Source: Paramecium pentaurelia (lineage: Eukaryota > Ciliophora > Oligohymenophorea > Peniculida > Parameciidae). Taken from it: a DNA stretch of 64,000 nt. The translations under genes and the position numbers were made by a program. The first letter of the stretch is position 1; each line of letters opens with the position of its first letter. The DNA is taken from assembly GCA_905183005.1 (NCBI GenBank), contig CAJJDO010000040.1:220385-284384 (forward strand), given 5' to 3'. Positions 48,659 to 60,965 of this stretch are shown here, one piece after another. The notes below the pieces were generated by a model, which was given only the letters and a program-made list of their open reading frames with translations, was not told where the DNA came from and made no database searches.

Positions 48659-50819
48659 ATGATTAACATGAAATTAAAAAATCCAAAATCGCTGACCTCA
48701 CTAGTAAATTTATATTTAAAAAACATTCATAACCCTATGGAGCTTAAAGATTTAATTAATTAATTATTGAGTGATGCTACATTTTTGCCAATATATGGAC
48801 TTACTGATTAATAAAAACTAGAGCATAAAACCATCTTTACTAATATTCAACTTGGTAATAATTAAAACTTAGGGTAACTTATGAAACTAAATTAGCACTA
48901 TAATCGGAATGACAGTTTTAGGAGTAATTGGATTCTTGGCACTTGGATTTACTTTTTTAGGAGCCATAGGTGGAGGAGCTATAGGGATTATTTTAGGTAG
49001 ATATTTAGGAAGGAAAATCTCAAAAAAAATAGCTACTAAAGGGATAAATTTAACTGAATTTGATATATTTATTATTCGAGTAAAATGCTTATTAAAATGG
49101 GTAAATTTCAATTTTATAATTTAGGGTAAATTGATTATGATCAAATATACAAACAATATTAATTTATAGAGGTTTTGTGTTCAAAGAATTTTAACAGAAA
49201 TTAAACCTTTATTGCATTATAAATATTTTGATGAGAAATTTCAAAAAGAATCACATACTTTATTAGTAAAAATAAGAGAATGGCTGTCTAAAGAATAATC
49301 AATCTATGCATTATGTCTTAGTTATAAATTAACCAAGGAATATATTCAAATAGTTGAATAAAAAATAATTTATTCAAAATTTAGTAATTATGAAGTAACT
49401 ACATATAATCATCGTTTATTTTTTAGATTTCATATGTGTTAAATGAAACTGTTTCAGATGTTTTAATCCCTTTTTTAACATTATTTTAAGATGCAAAATA
49501 ATATGAAAAAAATGATGTAATCAGATTATTGATATAAAAAATCAAATAATTATAAGTTAACAAAATTGTACTAAAGTGCTAATAAAGTTATTTTGATTAA
49601 TAGCTTTCCATTGAATTTATTAAAATGTTCGCTGCTAAACTTAATTAAAAAGTTAAGGTTGAAGATTTGGAAAAATTCTTATAAATACAAAATTATAGAT
49701 AATAATAATAAAATAGAGAGCAAAATTCACCATCTAAAAGTTAATAAAGAAGGAAAAGTTAAGGAGATATGGTATCCATAAATGAAGATATAGATTAAGA
49801 ATTTCAAGCTCAAGTTCCATTAATAATGAAAAATTAAGTGAGAGCTAGAGCTAAATCATATGATGATAAAAATGATTAACAATTTACTTCAAAATAATAA
49901 TCTTAGTTAATCATCTAATAAAATTAATAATAATAATAATAACAATAATAACCTTTACAATAATCTGATTAAATTATTTTTGATAATACAGAAAAAAGAG
50001 GATCTTAATGTATTCCAGAAAACTTGATTCAATAAAGCTAATTATAATAGATATTATGTCTACAAATGGAACATTCATAATAACAATCATAAATACATAG
50101 AGTATAATAATAAGCTTAAGATAATTAAATCAATTCAGATAGAACTTATTAACTCTCAGCTGAGTTAGAAGAAAAATTTAAACTACTAGTTGATCTTATT
50201 GAAGAACCTATAGATGGATGGGAAATCATATTAAAAAAAGAAAATTTGATTATTTACAAAACTTTCAAGCCTGGAAATCCAGCTGTTTTTGTAAAAGGTC
50301 ATAGTGATTTAATAGGAATTACAATAGATGTCTTATTAAAAGCTATACATAATGAAAAGTATAGATAAAAATGGGATAAAATTTTATTGAGTTTCTAAGT
50401 ATTAGAGAGGGAATCTGCAATTGTAGATATCATTTATTACTATGTTAAAAGTCCACCTTGTGTTGATAATAGAGAATTTTGTTAAAAAAGAATTTTGAAA
50501 TATGATTTTCCAAAGCCAGGACAAACCTGTCTTTTATATTTTAGTGTTGAGCATAGTAAGGCTCCTAAATTTAAAGGCCATATAAGAGCTGAAACATTAA
50601 TTTCAGGTTATATTTTAGAATCAATACCTGGTGGAAGTAGACTATATTTTTGTTCAAACAATGATGTTAAAGGTGATATTCCAAAAGTAAAATATTATTA
50701 TGCTATAAAAATAGAGTTTAGTTAACTATGTTGCTTCTAGAGCTCCAATAAGTTGGATTAATTCATTAAGAAAAGGATGTGAAGATTACAATAAGATTAT
50801 GCAACAAATTTAATAATGA
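48659..50819 (+). CDS. START-domain lipid-transfer-like protein with a Gly-rich membrane segment
   Basis: About 670 aa with a 22-nt intron ending at the Gly-rich segment, one of about 43 nt before ISYVLNE and a 28-nt intron in the START domain; other joins are uncertain. An N-terminal region is followed by a hydrophobic, glycine-zipper-like segment (VIGFLALGFTFLGAIGGGAI and GIILGRYLGRKI). A helical domain and a poly-Gln stretch (49910-49960) come next. The C-terminal START domain has DGWEIILKKENLIIYKTF, EKYRQKWDKILLSF, VDNREFCQKRILKY, SGYILESIPGGSRLYF and SLVNYVASRAP. START domains bind lipids or sterols in a helix-grip pocket. Membrane anchoring is inferred from the hydrophobic segment. The ligand is unknown. 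Confidence 0.82.
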
Positions 50820-51382
50820 ATAATTGAGAGTAAAAATTGATTTATATATCATTAAACTATACTTTACAATAAAAAAATAGATCAATAATAACATATTAAT
50901 GTCTCTAATAAAAAAACTAATTCATTATAATTAATCTAATTAATGATGATTCAATTCTAATTCATAATATATATATTTTCTTATGAACTACTAATCATCA
51001 CTCTAGTTGTATTTTCCTTTATATAAATAAAAGAAATGATTGAGATCATCATAGATTCAATTATTTATGCAAAACTCCAGCATTCTGGATGAAAATTAGC
51101 AAATGATCTTATGATTAATTATCACATTACAAAATATAAGATTTCCAATTCCAAATTTTCCTGATGGAGTAATAAAATTTAATGTAGGAACTTTTACAAT
51201 TATGTCCATATTCTCTAAGTAATTTTGAAATTAATAATTTTCTTAGGTCATGATATATAATAAATTAAATTATTATATCTAATCAATTATGTAGAATTTC
51301 TATTTTAAATTACTGGTTAATAATTAGATAATAATGATAAAATTAATATTTTTTTTAATTAAAAATCATAGATATAAATGTC
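50820..51382. other. Stretch without a clear gene
   Basis: 563 bp, A+T-rich. Short frames exist but none shows protein-like composition beyond a few codons. It may contain the 5' exon of the small frame that follows. Confidence 0.4.
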
Positions 51383-51583
51383 GAAAGCTAAAAGATATAT
51401 AAAGAAGTTCATGGTGAAAAGAAGATAGAAGAAAATTCAAATGAGAATAAGTAGAAATTGACTAAGAATGTGAAGCAACAAAACAATATGAATATTGACC
51501 AAATTATCATTAAGAGTATTTTAGGAGAATATATAGAAAAAATCACTAAAAGTCTCTCATAAAATAATTTAAATAGAATATGA
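51383..51583 (+). CDS. Possible 3' exon of a small Lys/Asn-rich protein
   Basis: 67 codons are open to TGA 51581-51583 (KIYKEVHGEKKIEENSNENK, then QNNMNIDQIIIKSILGEYIE). There is no ATG at its 5' end, so a spliced upstream exon would be needed. The composition is polar but the last part looks helical. It converges with the coiled-coil gene, with 35 bp between stops. Low confidence. Confidence 0.3.
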
Positions 51584-51618
51584 TAAAAAGGATGAATATT
51601 AGAAGTTACTATATTAAG

Positions 51619-52784
51619 TCAGACGTCTGTTTCACATTCCTTCTCTAATTTATAAAGTCTGAACTTATCATTCGAGTTATAATGTTTTATTAATTCAGTT
51701 TCCTTTTGTAAAACATTTTATCCTTCAATTTACAAATTACAAAGGTCTTCCCCTATAGTTTAGACTGTTTTATGAAGAGGTAATTTAAAGATATTTATTT
51801 AACTTAAACTGCTGTTTCTTCTAAATCCACTTTTTGAAACAGAAGTTGATTATTGTTGATTTCTAATAATTTCAATTGGTTTTTAAGATGAATCAACATA
51901 ATAAGTATTTTAATTAAATGGATCTTAATATGGACTTCTTTTTTATTCTCTCTCATCTTGAGATAATTATCTAGATTATCCTAAATTATCCCTTAATGTC
52001 ATATACCATTCTTAAGCCCTTGCAGTACCTTCTAATTACTTTAAGGCTTAAAAATGTTCTATTTATTCAACTTTTTCACGAAATACTAAAATAAAATAAA
52101 ATTTATTACAAGTTGATTTTCTGATTACAGAATCATAATCATATTTTTTTGATTTCCTTGTAGCTTCTTCTACTTATTATTCCCAGATTTATTATTATTA
52201 TTGAAATTTTGTTAAAGCTCTTGTTTATCTAAGCGAATTGTTTTTATCATTTAGCTTTTTTAAATCTTCTTCAATTTCATTATTCATTTTTATTCTATCC
52301 TATTATAGTTATTTTTTATACTTCTGTCTTTTTAACAAAATTTAATAAAAACTACTAAGACACTATTTAATAATCCTTTTATTTTTTTTATTTTTATTCT
52401 TGATTTTAATCAGAACAGATTAATAGAGATTTTTGAGAAGAATTCCTAAGAGTAATTCTCTTAGCAAACATTTTTGTAGAATTTGACTAATTAAATTATG
52501 AATTTTGTTGCTTTTATGTTGCTTCATATTATTCTCTTTATTTCAAAAATTATTCGAGCTTCCCAACAATTTATCTTTATTGTAAAGTTTATTATTAACC
52601 TACTGAGAATTTAATGAATATATTAAAATACCATGAAGAAATCTAAGTTGCTCTCCTTAATATTAATATAAAATTTACCATTAAAAATATTTTAAGTTTA
52701 TTCTCTTTCTTTAGGTGGAGAAACACTGTCAAATTTCTTTAAAATAAACAATTTCTTTTTCTTATCTAAGGATATTTCTGTCAT
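51619..52784 (-). CDS. Coiled-coil protein of unknown function (single spliced gene)
   Basis: 355 aa after removing introns of 23, 29, 22 (52300-52321) and 24 nt; the length divides by three. Without the 22-nt intron it looks like two overlapping genes, because an upstream frame ends at 52277 and a new ATG lies at 52287. Splicing joins NFVKKTE to DRIKMNNEIEEDLKKLN in frame. The protein is Gln/Lys/Glu-rich with coiled coils (RQIVGKLEQFLKQREQYE, VEQIEHFQALKQLEGTARAQ). EWYMTLRDNLGQSRQLSQDE may be a conserved block. I do not recognise the family. No membrane segment or signal peptide. Confidence 0.65.
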
Positions 52785-52946
52785 CAAAATCAAATTATTG
52801 TTTTAAAAATAAAAAATTATTATGTTCCAATTGAATTTTTATTTCAAAATCTTGCTTCTAAAATAAAGATTGTTTATTGATATTCTTAACAATAATAAAT
52901 AAGTGATGATTAATGTTTTATTTTATTATTGCATAATTAAAAACAT

Positions 52947-55900
52947 TCATAAAATTTTATTTCTTATGTCTTCAAGTTTTTTTATTATGTCAGCTGGAGT
53001 TCTATCAAATTCCTCTGCAACAGCTCTCTATTTGTTATATTACATATTTCCAAATTATTCACATAAATCTCCATCGATTATAGACTATAGAATTAATATA
53101 AGGAATATTTACTTTGCAAGGTCCATAGGCAGATCTAAATTACATATGATCTCTTCCAGAAAGAGGTTGATGCTCAACTCTAAGATACATTTCAAGATGG
53201 AGGAAGAAATCTATATCTTCTTTATTATCAAATGGATAAAGTGCAGCAATCGACCCCATGGATGTTCCATAGACAACTACTTCTGAACTAGTGGAAACTA
53301 AAGCTATTTTTTGGAGACTAGTAATAACCTCACCAACATAAAAATTGCAAATTTAATCCATTTTGAATGGAGCTCCATTCATACAACCTTGATCCATTTT
53401 CATTTTATATTCATAAGGATGCTCTTCTTATTCTTCATCAATATCTAATGGTACTCTGCTAACAAAAATGTTTTCAAATTTATCTCCTGCAATAACAGTA
53501 TGATAATCTAGAACAGTACTTGCTGTTACATATCTTGGTAATATATCATCTGCCAATTCCATAAATGTCTAGTCTCTAATATTATATCTAAGAAGATGAA
53601 TAGAATCAGCCACTTCAGCTACATATATTCTATCCTCTTTTACCATGATAGAAGTGATAAATGAATTAAGATTTTTGATTTCTGCCTTCTTTAAAATTCT
53701 TTGATTTCCCATCTCATATACTCTTAGATTACATCCAGCTCCAACTAGTAATCTTCCTCTCCAAGCAGCTAAAGCATAAGGTATTTCATCTATAGGTGTT
53801 GAATGTTTTAACTTTAATGTCTTATTATCATATATAAATGTATGTATGAATCCTTGACTGAATTTTCTAGATGGCTCATTTACTAAATCTTTTACTGTTC
53901 CTACACAAACATATTACTCTGGATAGCCAGCAAATTAAATGTAACAAATAGAACATGCATGTTAATTCTCGTAGAATTAATGAACATTTATAGTTTCTAA
54001 TTTAGTGGCATCAACTATTCGAATCAATGATGCCCATTTATATTATTCAGCTTGAATTTAATTCCATTGTTCTGGTATTTCTTAAGTCTAATAGACTTCC
54101 TATACTTTTTATTATACATTGTTATAGGATCGGTTATCTGATTCTATAATGAATATTGCCTTGCTAGGTTCGTGAAAAATCATTTTTCTAGGTGAATAAG
54201 TCAAATCTAATGACTACTAATTAAATATTTCACCAAATCTCTCTGGCATGATGATTCGTAAAGTACTTTAATTAGTACCAACAATACCTTAAAATTCTTT
54301 AGCAAGGAATGCTGAAGCATAATCCAAATAATCATAAGATAATGGTTACATGAATATTCGACCACTATTATTATAACATAACCATGATCTAGAAGACAAT
54401 GCCAACATCGCTTATTATTAATTAGCAGTTATCCTAAGGCATTTTACAGCCTTTGTTCCTAAATATCTTGTTCTTGTATCAGACAATCCTCCTGACAATT
54501 GATCAACTGAAGTTCTCATTAAAAGACCATTATTTAACCCTATAAATAAAAATAACTATTTAGTAAAACTTTATTAACCTTCTTATTCAGAAGCCATCTC
54601 CATCATACATAAACTCTCAGCCTCACTGGGCAAAGCTTACATGGCTCCTCTTTCAAAACAAGATTCAGGTTCTAAACTCAATAATCTAATAGTTTAATCA
54701 CTCAAAGCCACACATAAAAATTTGCACCTCTATCTTCCCTCTTCAATAGGACCCAATTCTAAGGCTTTAATTTCATTATCCATTTAATCTTTTGTAATCT
54801 CTATTAAATTCCCTTAAACACTTGTAGTATCCAATTCAAAATAATAGACATCACCTCCTGCTAAGGCAAATGCTACTTATTTTTCATTTGAAACACCTTT
54901 AATGACTTTACCATCAATTATGTAATCAGTAGGAGGCTTATTCTTTCTAATGTGACGATATCCATTTGTTAAGATTTGAATTTAAGAATCATCAATCAAT
55001 GTTCCTACATGAATTGTTTGTTTTGTTCCTTCCAATCCAGTATCATGAACTTGCTCTACTTTTTCACCAATTTTCAATACTAATGTTTTATTAATGTATG
55101 AAATCACAATATATTTATGTACAGGATCTTCATATCTTTCCTTTAAAGTCCAAATTCCTAATGGCTTTGCTTACAAATTAGTATTAGCTAATTATGTTAT
55201 TTCTAAACCATGTCTTAAGACTCTTAAAGTTGATCTATTACCAGCAGCACAACAAATATAAATTTATGGATTGCCTTCCTTAGCTAAATCAGCAACCTTT
55301 AAATCACTAATACAACTAAAATTATTAAGTTCCTATAAAAGTGACAAATGTTTAAGCTTTTAAGGCTTAAAGAATATTTATTCTTCCAAAGCCATACTGG
55401 AATCTGTACAAATTATATTCGTGTTTATATCCTCTCTTTAATATTTATAGAAACAATGATTTCCTTTTTCACAAGCTGCAAATAAATGTTTGCTTCTCAT
55501 CAAACATAAACTATTAGCCACTGGAATAGTATCAAAATAAATCATTCTTATTGAATGAACTTCATCTTTAGTGAATTGTAATGATAATTCGAATAAATCA
55601 CCATACTCTGATTATAACAAATATAAAAATGATGACTAATATATATTCAAATAATAATTACTTTTTATTTATAAAATCCAAATGAACTTATCATTGCTCC
55701 TCTATCAGCAGGCATTCCCTGATTCTTGGGATATGGTACTTTCATTTCCTAATTCTTTGGACCTCTGTAATGCAAGAAATCTTCACATAACACTATAACA
55801 CCTCCTGGTCCATCTGGGGCATTAGGAACCATTAATAAAGAATGAGATGAAATGTGAATAGGATCTGATCTTTATCTTCTCACAGTATTCAATCCAAAAT

Positions 55901-56586
55901 CCATTTCATATATTGTTAAGAATTTTGTTTAAATACCTGTGCATACTGCACTATCCTTATCTTACCAATCCCCATAATCTGATTCTATTGCTGCAAATTA
56001 AGCATTATCATAACCAGCATCTAACCCTACAATATCAAATACAATAGTATGAGATTTAGGTGCCTCTAAAGGTGAGGATATAGTAATTTTTTCATTTTCT
56101 CTAGTTAATATATATACAAATTTATGTTTTTCTACAGCACTTATCATAAATGCTCTTCCTTTAGGATCACATGCCAAATATTAACCAGGAACTATCCTTC
56201 TACATCCAGTTTTCCCATAAGTTTCTTAATGCACTTTTACAAACATATTTTTTAACCCATCAAAACCCAACACTACTACCCTACCTGAATCACTACCAAT
56301 AACTAAATTATCTCTATTGTTCTAAAATTTTATTAAATATTTACTCCAGGAAATCTAAATGAATGGATTGAACGTATAATACCAAATACTTCTTATGATG
56401 CTATTGTCTCTAATTTACCACTAAACATTATATCACATCATTATACTTGCTCTCATTTATCTTAAGAAGCTCAATGTGTTTTACTTTGGATACAACAATC
56501 TCTTGTGCTTTTGGTCCAGAGAAATTTCCGTATATAGCTTTTTGTATTCCTGTGCTTTTTTGTAAAGTTAGACTGTATAGTTGCAT
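52947..56586 (-). CDS. SF3B3: Splicing factor 3b subunit 3 (SAP130)
   Basis: About 1,180 aa with several introns of 22-30 nt. The N-terminus (QLYSLTLQKSTGIQKAIYGN, GNFSGPKAQEIVVSKVKH) matches human SF3B3. It is followed by FGIIRSIHSFRF, LVIGSDSGRVVVLGF, HQETYGKTGCRRIVPGQYLA and ISSPLEAPKSHTIVFDIVGL. The C-terminus has VYGTSMGSIAALYPF, DFFLHLEMYLRVEHQPLSGR, IIDGDLCEQF and EFDRTPADIIKKLEDIR. It is a three-beta-propeller scaffold of the SF3b part of U2 snRNP that helps hold SF3B1 at the branch site. The TGA stop at 52947-52949 falls where the human protein ends. Plus-strand frames across the last exon are shadows. Confidence 0.96.
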
Positions 56587-56963
56587 ATCCAATATTTAAA
56601 TAAAAACTAAAAAGAATATATTAAATAAAATCAATAATTAATTTCTAAATTATGCATTCTTTTTGTATTATTTTTCTACACTATGTAAATTTTCATCATT
56701 ATATAATATATTGTCACACATTCTAATTATCTAAATTATATTAATTTGATATATTAAATCAAATGTATAATACAAAATATTTAAGATTTAAATAATTATA
56801 ATTAGAGTAGTTCTTAAATTCTAAAATAAACAAAAGTCTAACAAAAATCTTTATTTTTTGTTAATATATCTTAAAATTTAAAATAATTTATTATTTTTCT
56901 TTACAATTCTAATCTAATTAATAATATTTATTTAGTTTTTTATTAATTTTAATAGAAATAGAA
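56587..56963. other. Divergent promoter region
   Basis: 377 bp between the SF3B3 start and the kinase start, strongly A+T-rich. Nothing recognisable. Confidence 0.5.
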
Positions 56964-59169
56964 ATGAAAGAAGGAAACGAAATATAAATAGAACAAAACA
57001 CTTACTTGATTAGAGAAATGCTCGGTTAAGGCTCTTATGGAAAAGTTTATAAAGGATAAACTAAATTAACTTAATAAACTGTAGCAATAAAAATATAAGA
57101 TAACATAAGTGAATATGAATTAATGATGTTATAGAAAATGAAAGGATAAAAATTTAAAAATTTAATCAATATTCTTAATCTTGAACAAATAGGTAGAAAG
57201 TATTATATAGTAATGGAATATTGTAAAGAAAGTTTATTTGAAAGACTTCAACGTAAAGGTACAATCAAAGCAGAAGATATAAGGTTCATTATGAAAGAAA
57301 TAGGAAATGGAATAAAAGAAATTCATGATTTAGGTTATGCTCATCGAGATATTAAGCCTGAAAATATATTGATATTTTAAATAACTGACAACGGAAATAC
57401 TTAAGATTTATATAAAATTTGTGATTTTGGCACAATAAAAAATATTGATGTGCTTAAAACATAAGTAATTGGTACTGCTTATTATCTTGCTCCAGAATAA
57501 GTGAATGGATCAAATTAATATTCTAAAAAGGTTGATATATGGGCATTTGGTGCATTGATTTACGAATTATTGACTGGATAGCCAATGTTTGATGGTAATT
57601 TATGAATTAAATATAGGTTCTTCTGAGCAGTAAGTTTGGTTAAAAATAAATAATATTACTTAGAAACAAATTGATGAAAAAATTTAGAATAATTTGAAAA
57701 TAGAAAGGAAATATAGAACTCTTCTTTTAAATATGCTTTAAATTGATATACAAAAAAGGCATGATATTAATTAGGTTACATGTGATTTGAGAGGAACATC
57801 ATAAATGACTCATATGCCAACAAATGGACAAAAAGAGAAACCTAATAATATAAACAATGAAGAAAAACATGTCAATAAAAAGAATTATTATGATATTCAA
57901 TAATTGATAGGAATTCCAAATCCGATTGGTTTTTAATAACCCATTAATCAATAAAACTAGTAAAAAATATTTAATAATTAACCTAATTAACCTAATTTAC
58001 CTAATTAACCTAATTTACCTAATCCTAATGATATTAAATTGTAATAATAATAATAACCAAGAGAAAGAAATACTGACTTAGAAGATAAGATTAAGTAACC
58101 TAATTTTCCACCTAGTTTTTCACCTAATTTTCCTCCACAGAATTAATTTAAATAATAAGAATAACTATTAAACTTATCTCGAGGAAGAGATATTAATGAA
58201 GAAGAAAAGACTAAGTAATGTATATATCGTTCTCCTTAACCACCACCATCTACTTAAAATCAGCCTGGATATAGTTCTATAAGAAGCACGATGAAGCCAA
58301 TGTTATCAAGAAAACCAGAGGCTCGAGCTTAAATTGAGATATAAAATAAGGATATAGGAAATTCTTAACCGATCACACCAATATAATTTTAAAATTAGCC
58401 AGGCTTAAATAATGTGAAGGGCAATCTTCCTTAAACTAATTTCTAAAATTAATAGGAATAAAACAAATTTAGAGCTTCCAATAATCCATAGGGAATAATT
58501 CCTTAAACTAATATACCAAAGTAAGTTAGTTCTTAACCATTTAATAATTAAGAAAAAAATTAAAATTTTCTTCAATAATAATAATAATAATACATAATTC
58601 CAAATTAACAATAGACAAGATAATCCACAAATCTATAGATTAACCAGTTTCCTTAAAATAGTATACAAAAGTAAGTCAATTCTTAACCATTTAATAGTTA
58701 AAATGCTATTATTTAATAATAATAATCAAATTAAATACCTAATATGGCTAACCAAAACATATAATAATATAACCCTTAAAATAATTCTTAACCTTGTGAT
58801 TAATAATAATAATAGAATAATTAATTTAACAAAGTTCAATAGCCCTTTAATCAATAGTTTCCTTAAAATGGCAACTTTCCAAATAATAACACTTCAACAT
58901 AGCACAATTATGTAAAGTAATAATTTAAGGATGATAATTCTAGTTTTTAATAAAATAAAGATCATTTGACTTAAACTAAACAATAGTCTTTAAATCCAAT
59001 GCAAGGAAATTGCTTTAATTCAAATAATAATTAAGCTCGTTAAACTAAACTCGCTTCTTAATAACCAAATATTTAAATAGTATAATAATTTGGACTCAAT
59101 TAATAGACATCTTAAAAATAAAATAATAATGCGGGACATTTGTATTAAAATAACAGGCCAACCAAATGA
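56964..59169 (+). CDS. Protein kinase with a long Q/N-rich tail
   Basis: 727 aa after removing one 22-nt intron; the length divides by three. The N-terminal kinase domain (~270 aa) has GQGSYGKVYKGQ, TVAIKIQDN, IVMEYCKESLFERL, YAHRDIKPENIL, ICDFGTIKN, GTAYYLAPEQV and VDIWAFGALIYELLTGQPMF, so it should be active. ULK-like or NEK-like kinases are closest by eye, without a firm subfamily. The remaining ~430 residues are dominated by Gln, Asn and Pro. They include a short Pro-Asn repeat (57970-58030, period about 12 nt) and runs such as FPPSFSPNFPPQNQF. Tails like this can drive condensates, which is inference only. The start is the first ATG after the upstream gap. Confidence 0.88.
57970..58030 (+). 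repeat. Short in-frame Pro-Asn-Gln/Leu minisatellite
   Basis: Units of CCTAATTAA and CCTAATTTA alternate, encoding P-N-Q and P-N-L within the kinase tail. The repeat is in frame, so length change would add or remove whole residues. Confidence 0.75.
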
Positions 59170-59317
59170 TTTCTATTAAGGATAAATATTTTTATAATAA
59201 ATAAGTTTTTGTTTGTTTATTATCATATAAATTATTATAATGTTCTCTAGAAAATAATGATAAAAGAAAATTGAATTATATTAATTTATAAATTTTAATA
59301 GAAGTATTGTAATAGAA

Positions 59318-60443
59318 ATGTAAAATGATTGGAAGGTGCAAGTATCACATGAAGATGGAATCATAAAATATTAAAACATTGAATACCGCATAGGATAAAT
59401 ATTAGGATCTGGAGCTAGTGCTAAAGTCTATAGAGCAGAAAAGTTTATAAATAAAATAAAATAAAATGAAGATGTTGCACTTAGAATATAAAATAGATAT
59501 TTTAAACCAAATTATGAGCTTTTGAATTAGCTGAAAAATTTTAGATGGAAAAATACAACATATCCAATTGAGAATATAGCAGGGGGCTTTTTATATACAG
59601 AATATGAACTTTTTGAAGGTAATCTCTCTTAACTTGAGACAGAAAAAATTAAGAATAATATATTTGAAATTGCTAAAACTATAGCTGAGGCTTTATTTGA
59701 AATTCATAATTCAAAATTTATTCATTTTGATGTAAAGCCAGACAATATTGTTTACAAAATAGATTAGCAATAGAAATTTAAGTTTGCTCTATGTGATTTC
59801 TCTTCAATTCAACCTCTTGATAATGCACTAACTTAAGAATTATTCATTGAAGCCACACCACAATTTGCACCTCCAGAAATAGAGATTTAAGGATATTCCA
59901 TAAATACTGATCAATCGTGTGATATATGGTCATTAGGAATGAGTTTATATAATCTCTACTCTGAAAAATTTATGTTTACATAAGGTAATTACAATAAGGT
60001 TACTTTTAGATAATCTTGATAAGAAAAAGGACTAAGATTTTATAGATTCTATTGTAGATAGAGATATTTAGGATTAAAAACTGAAATTATTAATTTAGTA
60101 ATCACTTAAAGTTCAAAAGGATGAGAGAATAAATGCTAAAGATTTTATTGATTAAATTAAAAATCCTTAAAATGAAAGAAATTAAACTTTCTAGAAATAA
60201 TCAAGTTACAAATCCACTTAATTTTCTCAAAGTTTAGTTTAATCAACAAAAGCTATAGAATTAAAAAAATAAGAGATTGTGAATTAGTAAAATTTAATAA
60301 AAATTCCAATATTACAAAGTTTAATTGAGGAAGCTTCAAAGATAATTCAAAATAATTCAAATAAAATAGACAATAATAATGCCATTACATAAAAAAGATA
60401 AAAACAATCATGCTTATTAGATATCCCAAATATTATTTTTTGA
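59318..60443 (+). CDS. Degenerate protein kinase (probable pseudokinase)
   Basis: 366 aa after removing one 25-nt intron; the length divides by three. The fold is that of a protein kinase: GSGASAKVYRAEK, IHFDVKPDNIV, an acceptable APE (APPEIEI) and SCDIWSLGMSLYNLY. Key positions differ from active kinases. The VAIK Lys is Arg (VALR, codon 59483-59485). HRD is HFD (59723-59731). DFG is DFS (59794-59802). The aspartates of HxD and DFx are kept. Loss of the ATP-anchoring Lys suggests a pseudokinase or an atypical active site. The C-terminal tail is Lys/Gln/Ser-rich. It sits tandem to the Q/N-rich kinase (148-bp gap) and could be a diverged relative. It converges with the phosphatase gene, 10 bp apart. 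Confidence 0.82.
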
Positions 60444-60453
60444 TCTAATGAAT

Positions 60454-60965
60454 TCATTTAATATCATTTAAATATATTTCAAATTTTTTCAATTATTCTA
60501 TAAAGCCATCATTAGGCCAAACTATTGTTCTTTTTGTTTTGACAAATTAAAAGGCATCTCTAAAAGACATTTTTTTAGTTTTCATAATATAAGCTATCAC
60601 AATTGAAGCTGATCTTGAGACTCCAGCCATACAGTGAACCAAAACATTTCCTTTTTGTAAATTTTCATCTATAAATGTAATGCATTAATCAAAAAATTAA
60701 GCTAATTAATTAGAATTAATATTTTACATAAATCTTGATTTTCAACATCTTCCACATCCAATTTGAAATGATTAATATTTGGATTTTCATAAACAACTTT
60801 TGATTCTTTTGTTACAGTCAAAACAGCATTAATTTTTTTAGGTCCCAGATTGTAAGGTTATGCTGATTTAATGTTACCTAAAAAGAGATATCCTTTATCT
60901 ATTTCATCATTTTCAGGCTCTAATATTTTTGTGCTATCCTTATAAAAGGGTTCTAAAATTTCCAT
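60454..60965 (-). CDS. Dual-specificity protein phosphatase
   Basis: 161 aa after removing one 26-nt intron; the length divides by three. The signature loop is VLVHCMAGVSRSASIVIAY, the HCxxGxSRS form of Cys-dependent phosphatases. The upstream general-acid region reads FKLDVEDVENQDL (typical DxxxxD). The N-terminus has YLFLGNIKSA, as in small atypical DSPs. At ~160 aa it is a bare catalytic domain without targeting parts. It removes phosphate from Tyr and Ser/Thr; the substrate is unknown but kinase pathways are likely. The intron lies right after the general-acid loop. Its stop is 10 bp from that of the degenerate kinase. Confidence 0.93.

Noticed and set aside
48887..49111. Minus-strand frame rich in Pro and Lys
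   Set aside because: Complement of the Gly-rich segment of the START protein.
52903..53286. Plus-strand 127-aa frame beginning MMINVLFYY
   Set aside because: It is the complement of the last exons of SF3B3, whose C-terminus is clearly conserved.
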